Of a DNA stretch of 46,805 bases, positions 26,149 through 33,736 are shown in pieces; within the stretch, counting starts at the first letter, position 1; the number at the start of each line of letters is the position of its first letter. Made by a program: the position numbers and the translations under genes. Origin of the DNA: Aminicella lysinilytica (GTDB lineage: Bacteria; Bacillota; Clostridia; Peptostreptococcales; Anaerovoracaceae); NCBI RefSeq assembly GCF_004362975.1, contig NZ_SNXO01000016.1, forward strand, positions 1 through 46,805, read 5' to 3'. A model generated the notes under the pieces. That model was not told the DNA's origin. It did not search any database and saw only the letters and a list, made by a program, of their open reading frames with translations.

Positions 26149-26229
26149 AAGGTTTTTTGTTATACATAACATAATTTTTTATTATGGTTTGTGTTGTTAG
26201 CACTATTTTTATACTTTTTATATAGATTA

Positions 26230-26344
26230 TCTGCCATAATTTTGTGCGTTGTCGCTTAGATGAGTTGGACATGGTATCCTCCGATCCATTGTTGCACAGA
26301 GCCTCTGGGATTATCCGGTGCCCCCACGATTATCCGAGCCCCCA
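26230..26344 (-). mobile_element. Remnant of an IS21-like element end with istA start
   Basis: Read on the - strand, the segment begins TGGGGGCTCGG, as IS21-family ends begin with TG. It carries two tandem near-copies of an end repeat (see separate entry), then GGAGG with ATG at 26271 and a short frame reading MSNSSKRQRTKLWQ, which resembles an IstA N-terminus. The similarity stops at about 26232, where AT-rich DNA upstream of cstA begins. No IstA catalytic part or IstB is present. The family call is inference from layout. Confidence 0.5.
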
Positions 26345-26345
26345 C
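26309..26345. repeat. Tandem repeat GATTATCCG..CCCCCAC
   Basis: Copy one (26309-26327) is GATTATCCGGTGCCCCCAC; copy two (26328-26345) is GATTATCCGAGCCCCCAC. They differ only at GTG versus AG. Tandem end repeats of about 20 bp are the known IstA-binding pattern of IS21 ends. Confidence 0.85.
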
Positions 26346-26698
26346 GCACGTATTAGGCGAATATCCTGGACTATAGTGCGGATTTTTCATTATTGTAAAC
26401 CAAATTCGCACTTATCGGCTCAATCTGATAGGTCAAGGTGCGCATCACTGGTGGCGAGGACCATAATTGGTAATTTATGGTATATAATTGAGTTCTAAAC
26501 GCACTTTTTTTCCTCTCAAATGGCTGATACGTGCGTGTAAAATCGTTGGAATTTCAATATGCGCACCTCCATGATCTGAGAACGGGCAATACGTGCGGAA
26601 ATGAAATTTGAAAATCCAAAAGCGCACCTTTGTTCCTCAATAAAGGGCAATACGTGCGAGCTCGCACTTATGAGACCAAATGGCAGCAAGGAGGTGCG
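26345..26698. repeat. Alternating CGCAC/GTGCG array with 31-bp step
   Basis: Six units of the form CGCAC-N26-GTGCG, at 26345-26380, 26407-26442, 26500-26535, 26562-26597, 26623-26658 and 26663-26698. All six inner lengths are exactly 26. The gaps between units are 26, 57 (26+5+26, one motif missing near 26469), 26, 25 and 4 bp. Twelve pentamers thus alternate in orientation, mostly every 31 bp. The flanks of the pentamers fall into three types: GCGCACCT, CGCACGTATT and CGCACTTAT. It is non-coding, lies between two insertion-sequence remnants, and matches no repeat class I know; repeats this short with variable interiors are not CRISPR. Confidence 0.85.
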
Positions 26699-26708
26699 CG
26701 GCCAAAAC

Positions 26709-26922
26709 GGTATATACCCCCTTTACTGGACAAAAAGTCAAGGAGGCATTTATGCAGTATTCGTATCGTTTCAAAAAAGTGTGTTGAAATGTATCACAAT
26801 GGAAAATGGCCTGAGACTCCAGATGAGATTCTCACTTCAAGTTTTCAGGATAATATCAGAAGATGGGCTGCAATTGCAAGAAGCCAGGGTATTGAATCAT
26901 TGAAACATAAAAGCAAGCAAAA
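26709..26922 (+). pseudogene. IS3-family element left end and broken orfA
   Basis: After the array, GGTATATACCCCCTTTACT and then AAGGAGG precede ATG at 26752. The frame MQYSYRFKK breaks at a run of six A (26773-26778) and continues one base on as CVEMYHNGKW, then NIRRWAAIARSQGIESLKHKSKQK. This is the helix-turn-helix N-terminal half of an IS3/IS150-type OrfA (FKKKCVEMY, RRW, GLK pattern). It needs a +1 shift, and the element stops at about 26921 with no DDE OrfB, so it is a dead fragment. Confidence 0.7.
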
Positions 26923-27066
26923 GATCTGGCGGCTTGCTACGGCGAACTCTTGGACTATGTCTACAATAACAAAGACCTGTGTCGCGTGGTTTTAGGTGGC
27001 AACACAGATCCTGATGTTTATTCTGATGTATTTCATATTATGACTGATTCCTGCACTCAGTACTGA
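26923..27066 (+). pseudogene. C-terminal fragment of a TetR-type regulator
   Basis: An open frame of 47 codons without a start reads DLAACYGELLDYVYNNKDL, then CRVVLGGNTDPDVYSDVF, ending in TGA at 27064. The phrase Y-x-E-L-L-x-Y-V-Y-x-N-K-D-L-C-R is that of TetR/AcrR C-terminal domains. It joins directly to the broken IS3 orfA, so the insertion or a later deletion removed the DNA-binding part. Confidence 0.6.
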
Positions 27067-27116
27067 TGCAAGCTACTCGGGCGATCAGATGTCGCGGTTT
27101 ATCAGAGGGATATAGG

Positions 27117-28148
27117 CTACCAGTCTACCTTTATGCCTTTGGCTTCCATCATGGCACGAAGCTCGTCAATATCGATTTTCCCATCTTCTATGGCCTTCCT
27201 TATTCCTGGGCCCAAGGTCATCATCGGCTGCATGTTTGGATTTTCCGCTGCTGATTTACGCATCAGTTCTTCTGGTGCCCAGCCGCGATTACACATGAGA
27301 TTGCTGCTATTGTGAAATGTATATATAAGATTTATTAGCCTATTTGCCTGATCCTCGTCCATAGATACACCCAATTCATTCAGTTCATCAAATATATCCT
27401 TGATTACACTTGTAGGATTATTGAATCCCATAGAAGACTCGTGTTTAATGTTCCTTAACAGTTTATCTGACTCCGGCCCCCGGTATTCATTCTTAAAGTA
27501 TTCCGCCCTTTTTTCATTAGGCTTTTTGCCGTCAATTTCACCTTCTTCATACTTGATCATAAAATCTTCATGGGAGTTATAGTATGAAAAGTCTTTCAGT
27601 TTTTTACCGAAGTGCTGGCACTTTACAGTATTACCATGCTCATCGGTGGTGGTCTTCATAGTAACCTTGAGCTTTTCCAGACACACTCTCAGCTTGAGTT
27701 CTTCTGTGGATTCAGGTCTGTCTACAAAGTTGAGCAGATTCTCAGGGACAAAATAAGGCTTGCCACACTGTGTCTCTGAAAGCTCATAGTATTCCGATAG
27801 TCCTGCGTATCCTGGGCATATCAAAGATTGTAATACGATTTCTCTCGCAAGGTCGCTCCTCTTTTCCATGCTATATAGATCATCTATCTCAGCTACATAG
27901 TACGGTTGCACCTCTCTTCTGGCAATACTCGAGAATGTCACAATGTCCTTCCTATGAAGTTTAGGTACCTGGATCTTCTCCGACAATTCATTGTAGACAT
28001 TCCACATATCTCTTACGCTGATGATTCCATAGAGATTTGCCGCGTTCTCAAATAGACGATGTAGAAAATCTATCTGCTTATCGCTGAGACCCGACTCACT
28101 ATAAAGCCTCTTCAAAGACTTTTCAGATAAAGGTTTTGGATAATTCAT
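27117..28148 (-). CDS. Hypothetical protein, last gene of the island operon
   Basis: A 343-residue soluble, mostly helical protein I do not recognise. It starts with LSEKSLKRLYSESGLSDKQIDFLHRLFENAANLYG, has a charged middle with Cys-x-His (VKCQHFGKKL), and ends with MEAKGIKVDW. The region NRLINLIYTFHNSSNLMCNRGWAPEELM is a distinctive conserved-looking stretch. GGGGGG precedes the start by about 8 bp, 37 bp after the integrase-core protein gene, so the two are probably co-transcribed. No signal peptide. Role unknown; its place after hsdR and the NADAR gene suggests an accessory island function. Confidence 0.75.
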   Translation of the reverse strand: MNYPKPLSEKSLKRLYSESGLSDKQIDFLHRLFENAANLYGIISVRDMWNVYNELSEKIQVPKLHRKDIVTFSSIARREVQPYYVAEIDDLYSMEKRSDLAREIVLQSLICPGYAGLSEYYELSETQCGKPYFVPENLLNFVDRPESTEELKLRVCLEKLKVTMKTTTDEHGNTVKCQHFGKKLKDFSYYNSHEDFMIKYEEGEIDGKKPNEKRAEYFKNEYRGPESDKLLRNIKHESSMGFNNPTSVIKDIFDELNELGVSMDEDQANRLINLIYTFHNSSNLMCNRGWAPEELMRKSAAENPNMQPMMTLGPGIRKAIEDGKIDIDELRAMMEAKGIKVDW

Positions 28149-28184
28149 AATGATTCCCCCCTGTTAATTTCGGTTCAGATTCCC

Positions 28185-28625
28185 TTAGAAAAAATCCCAC
28201 GGGTTCGGTAACGATGGGTCGTTGTAGGCCGCACAGTCTTCCTGCCAGAACTCCATTTCGTCTTTGATGTCATCGCAAAGCTCCTTATAGTCTTCCTGGC
28301 TTATGTGATTCCTTTCCAGCATAGATTTATAGAACTTCTTAATGCTGGCCGCCGTGGTCTTGATATTCCCGGGCGTCGACCACATACATTTTTCAATATA
28401 AAACCCTCCCCAAAAACGTCCCAGATTATGACACCCAGTTGGCATTTCTTCCGGCCTCTCACGGAACAAAAATTCGTTAATATAAAAATCTACATTAAAA
28501 AGATGCCGCTTAATGGTCTTCTCAGTAAGTCCCTTGTCCCTCAGGTCATCCTCAAATTCTTTCAGATAGGTCTCGTTCTTATCTTTTATAAGATTGCACT
28601 CTCTAAGATATTCATCAAAGTCCAT
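28185..28625 (-). CDS. Orphan integrase core-binding-domain protein
   Basis: A 146-residue protein consisting of a SAM-like core-binding fold of tyrosine recombinases: YLKEFEDDLRDKGLTEKTIKRHLFNVDFYINEFL, then MWSTPGNIKTTAASIKKFYKSMLE. No catalytic domain with R, H, R, H or Y follows, so it cannot recombine DNA by itself. The acidic C-terminus reads EFWQEDCAAYNDPS. Small 'recombinase' orphans of this kind occur in Firmicutes with unknown role. Its leader resembles that of hsdR. It may bind the same sites as the linked recombinase. Confidence 0.7.
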   Translation of the reverse strand: MDFDEYLRECNLIKDKNETYLKEFEDDLRDKGLTEKTIKRHLFNVDFYINEFLFRERPEEMPTGCHNLGRFWGGFYIEKCMWSTPGNIKTTAASIKKFYKSMLERNHISQEDYKELCDDIKDEMEFWQEDCAAYNDPSLPNPWDFF

Positions 28626-28689
28626 AATAATGATCCTCCCATCAGTTTACTAATTTTCATTGTATGCTCTGTCTATAAGGGCTTTAGCC

Positions 28690-29166
28690 TTAAACAAATT
28701 TATCTCTTACCAGCATTAATGAATATCCTAGCAAATTTTGTCCCTTCCATTTTTCTTTATCAAGTCTATCAGGGTCACATATTGAAAGTCCAATCCCCCA
28801 GACTTTATCTTTTACTGCACATTCTGCCAGTACATCATTACCAGTATTGATCAGCAATTGCTTTAGTTCGCTATTTTGTGTAAATTTAGCCAAAAGTCCT
28901 TCATATACGATCAACTGTCTGATGCCACCCCAGTGGCTATCATCATATCCAGACACCTGACGCCCTAATTTTTTAATGAACGCCACATCATCAGTAACCA
29001 AAATCTGTTCAGCAATTACATCGTCATGAAAGCATTCCGCCTTCTTAAACATCATATACTGTTCCGTAGAAGAATAGTTTACTCCATCCAATGTAAAATC
29101 AGACAGGTACCAATTACTAAGATATCCGTTATCTTCATCGGGATTGTGAAAACATATAACATTCAT
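28690..29166 (-). CDS. NADAR family N-glycosidase
   Basis: A 158-residue protein of the NADAR/YbiA family. Clear family phrases are YLSNWYLSDFTLDGVNYSSTEQYMMFKKAECF, FIKKLGRQVSGYD, IVYEGLLAKFTQN, and VWGIGLSICD, then GQNLLGYSLMLVR. Members cleave N-glycosidic bonds: YbiA/RibX remove harmful riboflavin intermediates, and others remove ADP-ribose from guanine bases in DNA as antitoxins of DarT-type toxins. No DarT partner is adjacent. The start lies 19 bp after the hsdR stop with AGGAGG, so it is made from the restriction mRNA. A role in nucleotide or DNA repair linked to restriction is inference. Confidence 0.88.
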   Translation of the reverse strand: MNVICFHNPDEDNGYLSNWYLSDFTLDGVNYSSTEQYMMFKKAECFHDDVIAEQILVTDDVAFIKKLGRQVSGYDDSHWGGIRQLIVYEGLLAKFTQNSELKQLLINTGNDVLAECAVKDKVWGIGLSICDPDRLDKEKWKGQNLLGYSLMLVRDKFV

Positions 29167-29185
29167 TTTCTGTCCTCCTCATTAA

Positions 29186-32100
29186 TTATGCTGCCGCATT
29201 AGCATTAATACTGTCGATCACACCACGGATGCCGTTCCATACATTCAAATCTGTGAACAATTCCACAACACTGCCCTTATCTGTAAACGGTGCATCTTGC
29301 AACACCGACAGATCCTTCATCACACCATTATGTACTATATACTCAACTATCTGATTAACGAAGTATATCTGCCTATCATCCAAATCAGTGTTCTCCAAAT
29401 ACTGTGAAAACGCCGTCTTGGCCGCATTCATATCAAGGCCTACTATTTCGCGAACTAGTTCTCCAAGGGGTTTGTTACCATACTCTGCCTCATAGTCTTG
29501 TTTAGTTCCAACATCTCCCCAAAGGATCTTCTCCAGTTCCTGCAAATCATACTTCGTCATAGGAATGTTTGATTTCAATTTGGATATGACGGTATTGTCC
29601 TGATGTTGTCGAATGTAATATTCCGCCTTTGCCTTATAATTCTTAAGATCATCATTTTCCAGTTCTGATTCATTCCATTCCGTGCTGAGTAGTTCATCGC
29701 TCATATTTGTATCATAATATGCGACAATATGTGGAATATATTTCATCAAGTTTCTCAAATTTTCGCGTATGTATTCGAACTCATTTATACCTGCGTTATC
29801 AAGGTAATCTGTATGCAATATCTTATTGATTAGCTCTGCCTGAGCCATGATTTCAGGTATATTGGACACTCCCGCAACTCCCTGTACTTTTTTAAACAAG
29901 TCATTGCGTGCTTTAGTATACTTCTTGCCAATCAAATATGCCAATTCAATTCCATACATCAATGCATCAAACCTAACGGCACTTGCCTCGTCCTTATCCG
30001 GCAGAACCAATGGCGCAACTTCCTCGCGGACTAACAATGTGTCTTCGTAAGTAAGACTGTTATAATTAGTCGCTTTGGCATATAGATCCACATATTTAAT
30101 ATGCTGACGTACAGCAAAGTTATCACGGTTCAGTTCGCCCACCTTACCAGACATATCGCCTACTAATTCTTTTCTATATTTGATCAATCTCTCAGTCTGA
30201 TACTCAATATCCTGCAACTTGTAAGCAATATCAAATTTCAATCCAAATATCGCCCCCTGCAACGCCATCTGGTTAGCAGTAGGCTTACCGGGATACATCC
30301 TAAAGAACTCAAAGTTCCCGCAGAAGTCAAATATATAGAACTTATTCTTGTCTGTTCCATCTATAAGTCCCGGGCAGAGTCTAGTGCCTCTGCCAATCAT
30401 CTGCCAGAATTTAGCTTTGCTCATTACTTTTTTAAAGAACACTAAGTTGACTACCTCAGGCACATCGATGCCTGTATCGAGCATATCTACCGATATTGCT
30501 ATCTGTGGTAATTTCCCTGGCTCAGAGAACTCATCTATCGCGCTCTGTGAATATGTCATATAATTATCTATTACCTTGGCATAGCCAGTAAGTGTAGGAT
30601 ATTCTTTGCCAAACACTTCCAGAATCTTCTCAGCATGCAAGTGATTCTTGGCAAAGATAATCGTCTTACCAAGTGTTTCTCCGTAGTTTATGCGTATTCC
30701 TTCCGTCATCAAGATATTAAGTACCTGCTTGATGGTATCTTCGTTAAATACCCACTCATTCAATGCGGAGGAAGATATTTTTTCAGGGATTTCACCGTCC
30801 TCCTCTTCAAAGGTCTCTTCGTAGATTCCCTTATCCTCTTCAGACAACTCATCGTATACAATGCCCTGCTCAATGAACTTCAGCTTGCTTTCCACCGATA
30901 GAAAGTCAACCAGATATCCATCCCTTACGGCCTGGGCCAATTCATAACCATATGTCGGAACGCCGCTTTCAAGTTGGAAAATCGAATATGTATTCTTGTC
31001 AATTTCATCCTTAGGTGTCGCCGTAAGACCAACCAAAGGAGCATCAAAGTAATTGAAAATGTCTTTATATTTGTTGTATATTGACCTATGTGCTTCATCA
31101 CATATCACTAAATCAAAATGCCCGCAGGTGAATAATTTTCCTTCTTCATCCTTTGTAGAATCTATGCATCCCATCATAGTCTGATATGTTGAAAAAACAG
31201 CATTAGTACTACAATTATCCTTGTCCTCGCAAAGGTCTGTCAGCGTCAAATCAGGCAATAGATTAGTAAAGTTTCTCTTTGCCTGCATTACCAAGCTATT
31301 CCTATCTGCAAGGAACAAAATATTCTTGATCCAACCATGTTGCACCAGAACATCTACAAGTGCTATAACGGTTCTGGTCTTTCCTGAACCTGTAGCCATT
31401 ACAAGTAATGCCTTTCTACGATTTTTTTCGTCAAAAGCATTACAAACTGCCTTGATGGCCGCTTCCTGATAATATCTATCCGCAATATTTTTGTTGATTG
31501 AAATATGCTTCAAACTCATTCGCATTGTCTGCAAATTGAAAAACTTTTCCAGATCTCGTTTAGAATAAAATGCTGCAACTTTGCGTTCAGGATACTGATT
31601 GTCCGCTATTCTGGTTTCAAATCCGTTAGTCAGGAATATTACCGGCCTTCGCCTATACTGTTTCTCAAGCAGATCCGCGTATAGTTTTGCCTGCTGACGT
31701 CCTTTTGCCACATCAACACAAGTACGCTTTGCCTCAATTACAGCAATGGCACGACCATCATCGCCATATAACACATAGTCCGCATAACCGACTTCAGATT
31801 TATTTGGCATTCCCTGTAGTTCGACCTCGTTGACCCAATCTTTACCCTCAGTCCATCCCGCATCCATCAGTAAGGCATCTATGTATATCTTCCTCGTCTT
31901 ATATTCGGATAAATCAATAGGCTTAGGTACGTAAGTATCCTTCTTAGTCTCACGCCTGGCAGTCAATTCTGCCTTCAGCGCCTTATTCTCCTCGATCAAG
32001 GCCTCCAGGTCAATATCCGGAGTATTATCAACAGGCGCTAGTTTTGGAGCTTCATCCTCCGCCAGAAGTTTACGGTCAAAACTGTTTTCTTCGTAATTCA

Positions 32101-32479
32101 CGCTATAGCAGTATGCTACGAAATCAAGGAATATGTACAGATTCTCCAGGCATAGAGCTGCCTGTTCTATCTTTATCTGCTTTCCCGTATGAGCTGCATT
32201 ATTCCCCATCCTTCGGATGAAATCCATCCGTCGCCACAAATCATGATCAACGATATCCCGAAGCTCTTCAGTATTCATAAGGCTTACCAGTGTATCCTGA
32301 TAAGGCATCACAAGGTCACTGTCAACAGAATACATCCATTTGACAGCAAACTCCATCGCTCGTCTGCAATTGATAACGCAGGCTTCCACATCAATATGCA
32401 GTATCTTCTCTGCTGATATCGCAACATCCGCGAACCCAGCAAACTGCGGATCCTTTTTAAGAAAATCAAAATTACCCAT
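29186..32479 (-). CDS. hsdR: Type I restriction endonuclease subunit R
   Basis: A 1097-residue motor and nuclease subunit. The N-terminus (about 1-135) is a DUF4145-like helical domain (CRRAMEFAVKWMY, RMGNNAAHTGK). The nuclease follows: YADYVLYGDDGRAIAVIEAKRT with E249 and K251 of the PD-(D/E)XK site. The translocase has ATGSGKT at 362-368, DEAH at 461-464, GLTATP and a C-terminal helicase lobe (MIGRGTRLCPG); the tail matches the EcoEI-type C-terminal domain. The length is normal. It has its own promoter and good ribosome site, and cuts DNA lacking the methylation set by HsdM and HsdS. Confidence 0.96.
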   Translation of the reverse strand: MGNFDFLKKDPQFAGFADVAISAEKILHIDVEACVINCRRAMEFAVKWMYSVDSDLVMPYQDTLVSLMNTEELRDIVDHDLWRRMDFIRRMGNNAAHTGKQIKIEQAALCLENLYIFLDFVAYCYSVNYEENSFDRKLLAEDEAPKLAPVDNTPDIDLEALIEENKALKAELTARRETKKDTYVPKPIDLSEYKTRKIYIDALLMDAGWTEGKDWVNEVELQGMPNKSEVGYADYVLYGDDGRAIAVIEAKRTCVDVAKGRQQAKLYADLLEKQYRRRPVIFLTNGFETRIADNQYPERKVAAFYSKRDLEKFFNLQTMRMSLKHISINKNIADRYYQEAAIKAVCNAFDEKNRRKALLVMATGSGKTRTVIALVDVLVQHGWIKNILFLADRNSLVMQAKRNFTNLLPDLTLTDLCEDKDNCSTNAVFSTYQTMMGCIDSTKDEEGKLFTCGHFDLVICDEAHRSIYNKYKDIFNYFDAPLVGLTATPKDEIDKNTYSIFQLESGVPTYGYELAQAVRDGYLVDFLSVESKLKFIEQGIVYDELSEEDKGIYEETFEEEDGEIPEKISSSALNEWVFNEDTIKQVLNILMTEGIRINYGETLGKTIIFAKNHLHAEKILEVFGKEYPTLTGYAKVIDNYMTYSQSAIDEFSEPGKLPQIAISVDMLDTGIDVPEVVNLVFFKKVMSKAKFWQMIGRGTRLCPGLIDGTDKNKFYIFDFCGNFEFFRMYPGKPTANQMALQGAIFGLKFDIAYKLQDIEYQTERLIKYRKELVGDMSGKVGELNRDNFAVRQHIKYVDLYAKATNYNSLTYEDTLLVREEVAPLVLPDKDEASAVRFDALMYGIELAYLIGKKYTKARNDLFKKVQGVAGVSNIPEIMAQAELINKILHTDYLDNAGINEFEYIRENLRNLMKYIPHIVAYYDTNMSDELLSTEWNESELENDDLKNYKAKAEYYIRQHQDNTVISKLKSNIPMTKYDLQELEKILWGDVGTKQDYEAEYGNKPLGELVREIVGLDMNAAKTAFSQYLENTDLDDRQIYFVNQIVEYIVHNGVMKDLSVLQDAPFTDKGSVVELFTDLNVWNGIRGVIDSINANAAA

Positions 32480-32506
32480 AGGATTCTCCCATCTTAATCA
32501 ATTTTC

Positions 32507-32535
32507 ATTATACACTTTAATATTGTTCATAACAA
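32507..32535 (-). promoter_or_regulatory. hsdR promoter
   Basis: TTGTTA (32530-32535) and TATAAT (32507-32512) on the - strand, 17-bp spacer. It allows hsdR to be expressed apart from the upstream hsdM-hsdS transcript, which is useful if methylation must come first. Confidence 0.7.
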
Positions 32536-32563
32536 ATTATGCTCATATTTGTTACATTAGTTC

Positions 32564-33655
32564 TTACGCTACTTTTGATTTGTCGACTTGATTGACGAAT
32601 GCCTCAAACTCATTCTGCATCTCTATTGGTGGCACAATAATAACAAATGATTTAATGTCTCCAACGTTAATATGAGGTGATGCCGAGCCGCTCATACTCC
32701 TTAAAGCAGTACGCAAAAATGATTTAAAATTCATTGCTACACTTAAGAACACTGAAGAACATTGATGCTCATTAGGGGATAACAACATAGATCGTTGACC
32801 CAATGCCACATTACAATCCTTATCGATAATAGCCGCTATCCCGAGTATGGCACCTTCTCGAGTATACACAATATCTCCCTTTTCAGGACGTTTTCGTTGA
32901 ATTCTCCGTCGAAACTCTTCTTCTGATATGTACTCTATTTCATTCCAACGAATACAATTTTCTTTTACTATAGAAGTACGTATGCACATGTATCCTGTAT
33001 TCTCAAATGTATAATTGGGTGTAGAATGTGGGCAGTCAACAATAGAGTTACATAATTTTTCAAGTGTTTTAGTTGGCCACCCCTTTTCGTTTGTCACTGG
33101 ATTTCCAAACATCTCGACAAATCGGGCTTTGATAAGTTCATCCAGTTCTTTAAGTTCTGAATTACGTAACGCAATTAAGCTTTCCGCTTTATCCAATCTT
33201 TTCACAATTTCATGCTGCATCATATCCGAATAAACCGGTATTACATATTGAATCCATCGTTTCAAATCAATTGATTTACCCTGTCTGCTACCTCTTTTAA
33301 CATATCTTGCAAACATGTCAGAATTTCGACACCGAAGACAGTACCTTAAATAATCGCAATTAATACCTGTAATGCGATAAGTATGGTACGCTGGAGATAC
33401 CGAATAAGTAACATCATCGCTAAGAATTCCAATGTCAACTTGTTTTGATCCCATGCCCACAGTTAATGTGTCTTTGTAAATCAATTTATTCTTTTCATAG
33501 TTTTTCGCCAATTCTTTCGAATAAATACTTTCTCGAGTTCTAATGCCATATCTGCCCACCGCTACAGGCTTATATTCGTTCGCCACATTTCTATCAGTAT
33601 ATTCAATAATGTAATCACTCAATGGGCAAAAAACTCGATCTCTACTGTTTATCAT
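32564..33655 (-). CDS. hsdS: Type I specificity subunit, second copy (likely silent or donor)
   Basis: A 363-residue HsdS with two target-recognition domains and a central conserved helix (DELIKARFVEMFGNPV). The ATG at 33655 follows AGGGA; the same leader words precede the other hsdS. The last residues, PPIEMQNEFEAFVNQVDKSK, are identical to those of the other copy and then end in VA, so the final helix (about 20 residues present in the other copy, ending MQKYFG) is missing. It lies after the recombinase gene and before hsdR. Because the C-terminal helix helps close the HsdS ring, this copy may be inactive alone and serve as a donor of recognition domains; a functional alternative subunit is also possible. 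Confidence 0.85.
   Translation of the reverse strand: MINSRDRVFCPLSDYIIEYTDRNVANEYKPVAVGRYGIRTRESIYSKELAKNYEKNKLIYKDTLTVGMGSKQVDIGILSDDVTYSVSPAYHTYRITGINCDYLRYCLRCRNSDMFARYVKRGSRQGKSIDLKRWIQYVIPVYSDMMQHEIVKRLDKAESLIALRNSELKELDELIKARFVEMFGNPVTNEKGWPTKTLEKLCNSIVDCPHSTPNYTFENTGYMCIRTSIVKENCIRWNEIEYISEEEFRRRIQRKRPEKGDIVYTREGAILGIAAIIDKDCNVALGQRSMLLSPNEHQCSSVFLSVAMNFKSFLRTALRSMSGSASPHINVGDIKSFVIIVPPIEMQNEFEAFVNQVDKSKVA
32572..32643. repeat. 72-bp direct repeat, copy A (3' end of hsdS)
   Basis: Identical over 72 bp to 34829-34900, same orientation. It encodes the shared PPIEMQNEFEAFVNQVDKSK segment. Confidence 0.95.
33096..33136. repeat. 41-bp direct repeat, copy A (central hsdS)
   Basis: Identical over 41 bp to 35365-35405, same orientation. 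It encodes the LIKARFVEMFGNPV stretch between the two recognition domains. Confidence 0.95.
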
Positions 33656-33662
33656 TTTGTTC

Positions 33663-33677
33663 CCTACAAATCTCAAC
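33663..33677. repeat. 15-bp direct repeat, copy A (hsdS leader)
   Basis: CCCTACAAATCTCAA, identical to 35895-35909. On the coding strand it carries the hsdS ribosome site (TAGGG). It marks the left boundary of the swappable cassette. Confidence 0.85.
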
Positions 33678-33736
33678 TAGTAATTTCTTAATACTTGTTG
33701 AGTTTGGGCAAATTATGCCTAGACTGACTTGGTTGC

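Larger units (their letters stand above)
26105..27116. other. Gene-free scar at the left border of the defence island
   Basis: About 1 kb without an intact gene. From left to right: cstA promoter, IS21-like end, alternating CGCAC array, IS3 orfA fragment and TetR tail. It marks the border between core-like DNA and the AT-richer restriction island. Confidence 0.8.

Noticed and set aside
26345-26698. CRISPR array
   Set aside because: Only five bases are shared at each end, interiors vary, and orientation alternates; no cas genes are present.
26345-26698. Integron attC array
   Set aside because: No RYYYAAC/GTTRRRY core sites and no integron integrase.
26752-26800. Programmed frameshift in the IS3 orfA
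   Set aside because: The known IS3 A6G slip site lies at the end of orfA and shifts -1; here the break is near the start and needs +1.
26244-26995. Three overlapping + strand open frames over the array
   Set aside because: They lack ribosome sites, have unnatural composition and read through the repeats; only the IS3 and TetR remnants make sense.
28690-29166. DarT-NADAR toxin-antitoxin pair
   Set aside because: No DarT-like gene is adjacent; the neighbours are hsdR and the core-binding protein.
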